This document shows positions 1 through 5,675 of a DNA stretch of 5,675 nucleotides, in pieces. Positions within the stretch are counted from its first letter, which is position 1; each line of letters starts with the position of its first letter. The DNA comes from UBA6164 sp963979005. Its GTDB lineage: Bacteria; Patescibacteriota; Gracilibacteria; BD1-5; UBA6164. Location: assembly GCA_963979005.1 (NCBI GenBank), contig CAXBVF010000067.1, positions 1-5,675 on the forward strand, in the 5' to 3' direction. Below the pieces are notes generated by a model, which saw only the letters and a list, made by a program, of their open reading frames with translations, ran no database searches and was not told the DNA's origin. A program made the position numbers and the translations under genes.

Positions 1-1613
1 ATATCACTACTTATCTGTTCTTTTATACTTTCAAATGTACTATTATTACTAATTGAATCTTTTGAACTATAAAAAATTGAAAAGTATTCTCTTTTCTTAT
101 CGACTTCTTCTTTCATTTCAGATAAACATATCGACTTACCCTCTCAAACATTTGATAATAAAACATTAACCATTTTTGAGTTCTTTAATATTCTATTCAA
201 ATCAATAGTTTCCTTTTTATATAAGCAAATGCTTTCTCATTTAGATGATTTTACTTCTTCTCTAATTTCCTCATGAGTCTTCTTAACATATATATTTAAT
301 TTTCTATCAATAAGAATTAATTTTTTATCAATATCTTCTTCTCAATTAACAAAATCGTCTAAAGAGTTTTCATATATACTATTGACAGATTCATTAGATT
401 TTTTAACTACTTTTAATAGTTTTTCAAATTCATCTTCTAATTCTTCAACTCACAATTCTTTATATGATATTTTTCATCCATATTTTAACTTTATTTTTAA
501 TAGATACTCCATACCCAAATCTGTATGTTCATCTATTTTTTTATATCAATGTAATAGCTTAAATATCTCTATGTTTTCTTGTTTTGTTTTATTTTTAAAT
601 GAATATTTTAGAAATTTTTCTATTACTTCTTTATGTTCACTTGTAATAGACTCTGTTAATAAATTTGAAAGACAAAAAATATGTAAATCATGATTTTTGA
701 TTTCATTATTTTTTAAGTATTCTATAAACAATTTCGGGTTATCTCAAAAAAAATTATTAACTCAATTTTGTAAATTTTTTATTGCTATATCCTCGTTTAT
801 TCAAAATATTTTCCTTATTTCTTCATAATTATCATAATTTATTTCTAAATATGTATTTTTAGGTTTTATTAATTTATTATTTTCATCAAAATCTAAGTAA
901 TTATGTCATTTCCTCTCAAATTCTTTTTGACTTTCTTTTAATAATGTTTTTGTATCATCTCTTTCCCTATCCATTGAAAATGCATAACTTCTATTTCATA
1001 TTATGATTATATCTTTTCAATAATTATCTGATAATATTTCATTTATATTTCTATTTAAATCTCATGATGTTTTATTCTCTGATCCTCATTGATGTCATGA
1101 TTTATCTGATCATGGCAAATCTATTGCACAAAAAATCTTATCATATTCTTCATATATCCAATCTAAAGTTTGTCATACTCTTGTATTAAACTTTCAACTA
1201 TTATCTCAATATATTAACGCATCTTTACTTCAATTAATTACTATACAATTTATATGATTTTCTAATACATTTTTATCTACCTTTAATTGCCTTTCTAATT
1301 CCACAAAATCTTCTTCTTTGAAGTCCTCAGTATAAATATCCTTTCAAGTTGTTTTCAATGATTTTAATCTCTCGTATACATCTAATTCAGGACATTTTAA
1401 GACAGGTAAATGTCTCAATAAATACAGCCTATTGAATTCAGGTGTTTCTTTTCATAATTTTAATATTCCCTTAGTAATATATTCACTTGAACATAAATCT
1501 TCTATATTATCTTTTGTGTCACTTATTACATTAGAATTAATAGCTAATTTACCAGTATTATCTAATTGTTTATTATTTGATTGTTCAATACTTGTAATAT
1601 TTTTTTCTGACAT
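1..1613 (-). CDS. Hypothetical protein, C-terminus cut by window edge (UGA = Gly)
   Basis: The reading frame is open for 537 codons from ATG 1613 to the window edge if UGA is glycine; the C-terminus lies outside. I recognise no family. Under the standard code it would stop after 53 residues. I count 22 of 28 glycines as UGA and one tryptophan (TGG, residue 152). An in-frame TAA shortly upstream fixes the start to this ATG; there is no Shine-Dalgarno sequence. Residues 1-50 are polar and look disordered. Residues about 120-220 look most like a folded core: a beta-like segment CIVINGSKDALIYGDN (from 123), a Gly/Ser-rich stretch IDLPGSDKSGHQGGS (about 164-178) and a hydrophobic strand followed by charge, DIIIIGNRSYAFSMDRERDD (201-220). 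Residues about 388-460 are rich in Lys and Glu with heptad-like spacing, perhaps coiled coil. No signal peptide or membrane segment is seen, so it is probably cytoplasmic. It lies 60 bp after the GHMP-like gene, with its own promoter candidate. Confidence 0.8.
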
Positions 1614-1617
1614 AAAA

Positions 1618-1657
1618 AATAATTATGTATAAATTTTTTATATTATACATAATTATT
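1618..1657 (-). terminator. Perfect 15-bp hairpin, likely terminator of the GHMP-like gene
   Basis: Arms 1618-1632 and 1643-1657 are perfectly complementary with a 10-nt loop. On the minus strand the hairpin runs into a U6 tract (plus A's 1614-1619) that ends directly against the ATG at 1613. It begins 16 bp after the stop codon of the GHMP-like gene. The stem is almost all A/T, so its thermodynamic strength is doubtful. It overlaps a promoter candidate for the downstream gene, so it could instead act as a leader structure or operator. Confidence 0.5.
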
Positions 1658-1669
1658 ATAAATAATCAA
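1642..1669 (-). promoter_or_regulatory. Sigma70-like promoter candidate for the 1613-1 gene
   Basis: On the minus strand there is TTGATT (plus 1664-1669), a 16-bp spacer, then a consensus TATAAT (plus 1642-1647). Transcription would begin near 1635, giving a leader of about 20 nt with no Shine-Dalgarno sequence. The -10 lies inside the right arm of the hairpin. In DNA this AT-rich, chance matches are common; the correct spacing and position raise its value. Confidence 0.45.
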
Positions 1670-1673
1670 GTTT

Positions 1674-3383
1674 TTATATCCTATCAATAGTTCAAATTTT
1701 TAACTTAACTTTTTCAATTTTTAAGTAAAAATCTGTTAAACCTCATTTACATTCAAAAGGTATACTATATCATGTTTTTTGCTCTATAAATTTAATAAAT
1801 GGTAAAACTATTTTTCATACCATATCATTTTTATTAGTAGTATAACTTGAAAGTGGAAAATCTTTATTAGATACTTCTTTTCACTCATTTTCAAGTAATT
1901 TTGTTATAACCCCTATTGATGTAGTTTGTGAACATATATTCTTTGAAGTAAGTTTTACTGAATCTAAATAAATTTTATTATTTATCATATCAAACAATAA
2001 TCAATTACATTCTTTTGACAAAATTTCTGCGAAATCTCATATATAACTATCTCAAAAATTATTTTTATAGATAAATTTTGTTTGATCTATATACTTTGAA
2101 AATACTCAACTTGCTATATTCTGTTCTACTATAATTCAATTACTTGAAGCTCAATCATCATATGAGCTATATTCTAATTGTGTATTTGTATATATTGATT
2201 TTAAATCAGATAATGTTTTTTCTATATTTTCTCTTGAAATTCAAAATTTTGTAACTACTAAATAACCTCCTCACATTTTTCATGAATAAATAGGCATTAT
2301 TCATAATTTTTCTTCTGAATTATTTATATTTTTTCTAAAATTATATTTAAATTCTTCTGCAAAGGAACTTTGTTTTTCCATAAGAGATACCGCATAACTA
2401 AATTGATTTACTGTATCTATAAAATCTTCTATTAATCAGATATTATATCCAGAAGTATATATCCTACTCAAAACCATTATCATCTTTGCACTTAAAATTG
2501 AAATATTTGATGTAAAATTATTACTTATAGAAGTATTATCTCAAAATTTTGATAAATAATTATTTACATCATTAGTTATATCATTTTTAATATAGTTACT
2601 TATCTCTGATAAAGTATTTTCTCATGCTTTTTTATATGATTCAATAGTCTTAGTTTCTGTTTTAAGCCCGCTGAAAATCATACAATAATCAAATGGTAAA
2701 TCAGATGAAACTAATCTATCACGATATTTTTCCAAAAAATATTCTGTATTTATATTTAAATCGTCAATTCAATTTGAAATTAAGTATGAAGGTCAGGCTT
2801 TATTATAAAGTGTAGATAAAATTATTTGTCATATGGAATTTCAATATCTATTCAATTGTTGAAGTTTTATAGATGAACTAAATATATCTATAAATTCCTG
2901 TGATTTTATGAAGTTATCATAATCTAATAATTTATCAGTTGAAATTTTATCTGTTAATAAAAATAATCATGTTGTTAAGATTGCCGAAAAGATTCATGAA
3001 AATCAAAAAGAATGCCCCCTAGCTGTTTCTGATAATATTTCTATTTCAAGTCAAAATTCATCAAAATAAAAATCTTTATTTATCTGATTTAGTATTTTTT
3101 CTTCCTCTTTAAAAACATTAGTAAAAATTTCTGTATTAAAAACTTTTTTTGTAATATCAAATGAAGTAATATCTTTAAATATAATTTTTTTTTCTTTTAT
3201 TTTTGTAAATCACAAATGAAACTTCAAATTGATTTTTGAAGTAGTAAAGGCAAAATTAGGCCTTTTCCCATACCCTCCCGGTCACCATGGCAAAGAAAAA
3301 CATCAACTCATAACCAAATTATTCTTAGCGTAAAAATCCTTATAAACTTCTGGGAATTTTTCTTGTAAAGATGATGTATTCAT
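1674..3383 (-). CDS. Divergent GHMP-kinase-like protein (569 aa)
   Basis: The frame is intact from ATG 3383 to TAA 1674 with UGA as Gly. A TAA codon immediately precedes the ATG, so no in-frame upstream start exists. Three blocks resemble the GHMP kinase superfamily (galactokinase, mevalonate, homoserine and heptose kinases). Block 1, residues 25-42, SGCFSLPWGPGGYGKRP, sits where the substrate-binding motif lies. Block 2, 118-136, ETARGHSFGFSGIFSAIL, resembles the phosphate-binding PxGxGLGSSAA loop followed by its helix. Block 3, 361-378, GIMPIYSGKMGGGYLVVT, matches the C-terminal Gly-rich strand-loop. Block 2 lacks the usual Ser-Ser, so ATP binding may be altered or lost. At 569 aa it is longer than typical members (300-450), with about 190 residues after block 3. 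Substrate cannot be assigned. It follows the Nudix gene after 43 bp containing a likely terminator. The family call is by eye; a non-kinase homologue with the same fold is possible. Confidence 0.6.
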
Positions 3384-3397
3384 TTATTTATAGATAA

Positions 3398-3436
3398 AAA
3401 AATATAGCAATATAAGTATATTATTGCTATATTTTT
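3398..3436 (-). terminator. Perfect 15-bp hairpin after the Nudix gene, stop codon inside the stem
   Basis: Arms 3398-3412 and 3422-3436 pair perfectly around a 9-nt loop. The core TATAGCAATA/TATTGCTATA is flanked by A's on the left and T's on the right, so it could terminate on either strand. On the minus strand the U tract is the complement of plus 3396-3402. The Nudix stop codon TAG (3427-3429) lies within the arm. The U tract ends 12 nt before the ATG of the GHMP-like gene. Confidence 0.65.
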
Positions 3437-3447
3437 GATAAAATCAA
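3418..3447 (-). promoter_or_regulatory. Weak promoter candidate for the GHMP-like gene
   Basis: On the minus strand there is TTGATT (plus 3442-3447, inside the end of the Nudix gene), an 18-bp spacer, then TAATAT (plus 3418-3423, four of six matches to TATAAT). The -35 sits in ACTTGATT, the same octamer as the -35 of the 1613-1 gene, which is the main reason to list it. The start would fall within the terminator hairpin. Confidence 0.25.
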
Positions 3448-4080
3448 GTCTCGATATTCTGTTATTAATGGCGTAAGACTATTTGTATACTTAGCTTTAT
3501 TATGTTTAATCGTGTCTAAAACTTCATCTGAAGAAACTTTTACACTTTTTAATGCACTTCCATCAGGAAAACTATTTATTTCTCAATCATACACTCACAT
3601 GTAAATTGAAGCATCAAATATTCTTTTATAAGGTTGTTTTCATTCTACGTTAACAATTATATCCTTTTCTTCTAAAAGTAATAATACAGCTATTTTTGTA
3701 GTATCAACAGTATTTAATAAACTATTAAATTCTTCTTCATTTGTAGCTACTATTCAATCAACTCAAATCTCTTCATCCAATTCTCTCACTAAAGTCTCAT
3801 CAGCTAAATCTCATGAAGATATATGTCCTCAAACTGTTTTATCTATTAATCATGGAGAATCATAAGTATCACCTCTTTGAACTAATAAAAAATCTTTATC
3901 TCTATTTAGTAACAAAGCTCAAATACTTTTAACTTTATGTTTCACCTCTCAAGTTTCTGAAAAATCTTTTTTACTCTCTTCACTAAATTCCTTTCTATTT
4001 TGAGTTTTTATATAATTTCAATCGAGATCAAAAACATCAATAAGTTCTTCTGAAAAATTATGTCTATTTTCTGCAGCCAT
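3427..4080 (-). CDS. Nudix hydrolase, IPP-isomerase/YfcD-like (217 aa)
   Basis: Complete from ATG 4080 to TAG 3427 with UGA as Gly; an in-frame TAA at 4090-4092 rules out a longer N-terminus. The Nudix box is at residues 85-107: G85, D91, then R99 E100 L101 D102 E103 E104 I105 G106 V107. It fits GX5EX7REUXEEXGU except that the first Glu is Asp91. The metal-binding REUXEE core is complete, so the enzyme should bind Mg2+ and cleave or isomerise a diphosphate-containing substrate. The N-terminus (EELIDVFDLDGNYIKTQNR, residues 11-29) and the lead-in LLVQRGDTYDSPGLIDKTVG (65-84) resemble the branch holding isopentenyl-diphosphate isomerase and YfcD-type hydrolases. Conserved G106 is UGA. I do not assign Idi: the Cys and Glu of true type 1 IPP isomerases are not evident (GGH rather than CGH). 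It is cytoplasmic and preceded by a regulatory repeat shared with the response regulator gene. Confidence 0.85.
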
Positions 4081-4201
4081 ATATTTATATTAAAATCTAA
4101 TAATTATATAATAAACAATATATAAAGAAAAATACTGAAAAATATATTAAACTAGTACTCTATATTAGAATAACACAATTTTACAATATTAACAAAACTA
4201 T
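4081..4201. other. Intergenic region between response regulator and Nudix genes
   Basis: This 121-bp non-coding stretch is almost entirely A/T. It holds the 16-bp repeat at 4124-4139 and a consensus TATAAT on the minus strand (plus 4103-4108), 22 bp before the Nudix ATG. A 17-bp spacer places TTTTCT, a weak -35, inside the repeat. I see no convincing terminator hairpin after the response regulator stop, so read-through into the Nudix gene is possible. Confidence 0.45.
4124..4139 (-). repeat. Copy 1 of a 16-bp upstream element (before the Nudix gene)
   Basis: The minus-strand sequence TTCAGTATTTTTCTTT ends 43 bp before the Nudix start codon. It is identical to the copy at 4921-4936, and the match extends to 18 of 19 bp on the downstream side. 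It overlaps the likely -35 region, as an activator or repressor site would. Confidence 0.6.
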
Positions 4202-4876
4202 CTACCCCTTCCACCCCTCCAACACATATCAAACATTCACAATTGTCTTCAGTCTAAATCATTTTCATAATTTTCTTCTAACGTTTGATAATATTACATT
4301 TATATTATTATCTGATACCATTAAAATATCATACTCTCACCACACTGAATTTATAAGCTGTATTTTTGTAACAATATTTCAAATATTAAAAATAAAATAT
4401 TCAGCTAATTTAACTTCTCGAGCAGTTAGATTAAGTATACAATTATTTTTTATGAATAATCTATTAGTCGTATCATATATTATATCATCATTAATAGTCA
4501 ATATAGTATTAATTACTTCATGTTTTTTTCTTAATAAAGATCTAATTCTTGCATACAATTCCTCTTTAAAATAAGGTTTAAGTAAATAATCATCAATTCA
4601 TATATTGAATCATTCTACAATATTTTCTAATATTATAGTTCAAAATATAATTAATATTGGTGAATTTGATTTTTTATTTTTAAGCCATTTAACTATCTCA
4701 GAACAACTAGAAAAACAAGTTGATGCATCAATTATATATAAATCAGAATCATGTAAGTAATTTTTTTTAAAATCTATAAAACTTGAAAAGCTACTAACAC
4801 AAAATCATTCTTTCTTTAAATCAATTCAAATTTTAGATATTGAGTATTGTAAATCTTCTACTATTGAAATTTTCAT
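4202..4876 (-). CDS. OmpR/PhoB-family response regulator with atypical receiver (224 aa)
   Basis: Complete from ATG 4876 to TAG 4202 with UGA as Gly. The receiver domain covers residues 1-118: MKISIVEDL gives the acidic pair E7/D8, D50 (LYIIDAS) is the predicted phospho-acceptor, and DDYLLKPY supplies Y97 and K100. The DNA-binding winged helix covers about 140-220: LTAREVKLAEYF (150-161), SVWGEYD (177-183), NVRRKLG (198-204) and NVGYVLE (214-220), all typical of PhoB/OmpR effector domains. Two departures are notable. The switch Thr/Ser of strand 4 is F78 (PILIIFGT, with T80 two residues on). The usual proline-glycine stretch after the Asp is replaced by STCFSSC. It probably binds DNA as a dimer, but phosphorylation switching may be altered. 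No histidine kinase gene is adjacent. W179-G180 is TGG-TGA, showing Trp and Gly codons side by side. No Shine-Dalgarno sequence precedes it. Confidence 0.9.
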
Positions 4877-4920
4877 TTTATGTTTATTAAATATAATATG
4901 TAAAATATATTTAATACTAA

Positions 4921-4936
4921 AAAGAAAAATACTGAA
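4921..4936 (-). repeat. Copy 2 of the 16-bp upstream element (before the response regulator gene)
   Basis: This exact copy of TTCAGTATTTTTCTTT (minus strand) ends 44 bp before the response regulator ATG, almost the spacing seen at the Nudix gene. Its upstream edge overlaps by 2 bp the hairpin that follows trpS. AT-rich -10-like hexamers (TATTAT, plus 4893-4898) lie between it and the ATG, but none has a good -35 partner. Confidence 0.6.
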
Positions 4937-4974
4937 TAAAAAAAGAAACTGTAAATTTAGTTTCTTTTTTTATT
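4935..4974 (-). terminator. Perfect 16-bp hairpin after trpS, likely terminator
   Basis: Arms 4935-4950 and 4959-4974 pair without mismatch around an 8-nt loop. The core AGAAACT/AGTTTCT is flanked by A7 and T7, the classic intrinsic terminator form, usable from either strand. The trpS stop codon (4973-4975) overlaps the arm by two bases. The hairpin probably separates trpS from the response regulator gene 60 bp further on. Confidence 0.7.
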
Positions 4975-5675
4975 ATAATCCAACAATATCTATCATTTGT
5001 TTATATTTTTTATCCACTATTTCATTAGCGATTTTTTCTCACTCTTTTAATTTATTTTCTATATAAGTCATATCATTTTCAAAGCTATTATATCTATCTC
5101 TTGCTTCTTTAAAATATTCTAAAATGATATCTAGTAATTCTAATTTTGCTTGACCATATCAATAATTTCAAGCTCTATATTTTGAAGCAATTTCTTCTTG
5201 TTTTTCTATGCTAGCAAACAGTTTTATAATAGAAAAAACATTACACGTTTCTGGATCTTTTTTTTCTTCTAATCATTTTGTGTCTGTAACAATTGACATG
5301 ATTTTTTTCTTTAGAGTTTTTTCATCATCAAATATTCAGATGAAATTATCGTAACTTTTACTCATTTTTCTGCCATCTGTTCATGGAATAGTTTGAAGAT
5401 TTTTTTCTATATGAGCAACTGGTAATTTAAATAAATCAGTTTTATAAGTCTTATTAAAATTTCATGCAATATCACGAGCAAATTCTAAATGTTGTATTTG
5501 ATCTTTTCATACAGGAACTATATCTATATCATATGAAACTATATCACTAGTCATCAAAATAGGATAATTGAAAACCGACATATTAATTTCAGAATTTTTA
5601 TTTTGTGAATCTTTAAAAGAATGAGCTCTTAACATTAAACTATATGGAGTTACACTAGAAAACATCCAAGTTATA
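4973..5675 (-). CDS. trpS: Tryptophanyl-tRNA synthetase, N-terminus cut by window edge
   Basis: The visible part is 233 C-terminal residues ending at TAA 4973; the start, including the HIGH-type motif, lies beyond the right edge. Against a usual length of 330-350 residues, about two thirds is present. The enzyme charges tRNA-Trp with tryptophan using ATP (class I, Rossmann fold, cytoplasmic). Diagnostic blocks in order are FNYPILMTSDIVSYD and IDIVPVGKDQIQHLEFARDI (tryptophan and adenylate site), then LQTIPGTDGRKMSKS with the class I KMSKS loop complete, then IVTDTKGLEEKKDPETCNVF and the C-terminal helical part YRAGNYGYGQAKLELL. Glycines in VPVGK and IPGTD, conserved across the family, are encoded by TGA, as are several others (I count 8 of 11 glycines), while TGG encodes Trp near the right edge (ITWMFSS). 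This gene is the anchor for the UGA-to-Gly assignment. A perfect hairpin follows its stop codon. Confidence 0.95.

Noticed and set aside
382..693. 103-codon plus-strand open frame
   Set aside because: It lies antisense inside the 1613-1 gene and its Ser/Phe/Asn-rich composition is the complement of an AT-rich Lys/Glu/Asn-coding strand. No leader or homology supports it.
546..731. 61-codon minus-strand open frame as a separate small gene
   Set aside because: It is an internal piece of the 1613-1 gene, in the same frame, begun at a TTG codon and ended only by a TGA that is glycine here.
1432..1632. 66-codon plus-strand open frame
   Set aside because: It is antisense to the N-terminus of the 1613-1 gene and crosses its start and hairpin; no recognisable features.
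2940..3010. Transmembrane helix in the GHMP-like protein (residues about 126-145)
   Set aside because: The hydrophobic run FGFSGIFSAILTTGLFLL coincides with the helix that follows the GHMP phosphate loop, and the rest of the protein is soluble in character.
3085..3106. Third copy of the 16-bp element (AGTATTTTTTCTTCC on the plus strand)
   Set aside because: Only a partial match, in the opposite orientation and inside the GHMP-like coding region; likely a chance product of Lys/Glu codons.
4140..4200. Terminator after the response regulator gene
   Set aside because: Only short, imperfect A/T pairings can be drawn, far weaker than the three perfect hairpins elsewhere in the window.
1..5675. 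Degraded region full of pseudogenes
   Set aside because: The interruptions are TGA only, never in-frame TAA or TAG, and fall on conserved glycines; frames stay intact over hundreds of codons.
1..5675. Mycoplasma/Spiroplasma origin with UGA = Trp
   Set aside because: UGA aligns with glycine in TrpS, the Nudix box and the response regulator, while Trp positions use TGG.

Overview
This window is very AT-rich and holds five genes, all on the minus strand. Under the standard code they look shattered by in-frame TGA. When UGA is read as glycine they become long, intact proteins. The clearest proof is a tryptophanyl-tRNA synthetase in which UGA falls on invariant family glycines (VPVGKDQ, IPGTDGRKMSKS). 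In the same genes tryptophan is still TGG, once directly beside a TGA glycine (SVWGE). This is genetic code 25, known from the candidate phyla Absconditabacteria (SR1) and Gracilibacteria (BD1-5). The window is therefore probably from one of these small-genome, host-dependent CPR/Patescibacteria lineages. Low GC and A/U-rich leaders without Shine-Dalgarno sequences fit this, but the sequence alone does not separate the two phyla.

Layout in transcription order (right to left): (1) the C-terminal two thirds of TrpS, 5675-4973, its start lying outside the window; (2) an OmpR/PhoB-type response regulator with an atypical receiver, 4876-4202; (3) a Nudix hydrolase resembling the IPP-isomerase/YfcD branch, 4080-3427; (4) a divergent GHMP-kinase-like protein of 569 aa, 3383-1674; (5) a hydrophilic protein of unknown function, at least 537 aa, running off the left edge, 1613-1.

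The four gaps are short (60, 43, 121 and 96 bp). Three hold perfect 15-16 bp inverted repeats with A/T flanks, read as intrinsic terminators, so most genes are probably separate transcription units rather than one operon. A 16-bp sequence, TTCAGTATTTTTCTTT on the minus strand, is repeated exactly upstream of both the response regulator and the Nudix gene, 44 and 43 bp before their start codons. It is a good candidate for a shared regulatory site. The Nudix and GHMP-like neighbours could belong to one small-molecule pathway (isoprenoid or sugar phosphate), but this rests only on adjacency and family membership. No tRNA, rRNA, CRISPR array, insertion sequence or plus-strand gene is supported.
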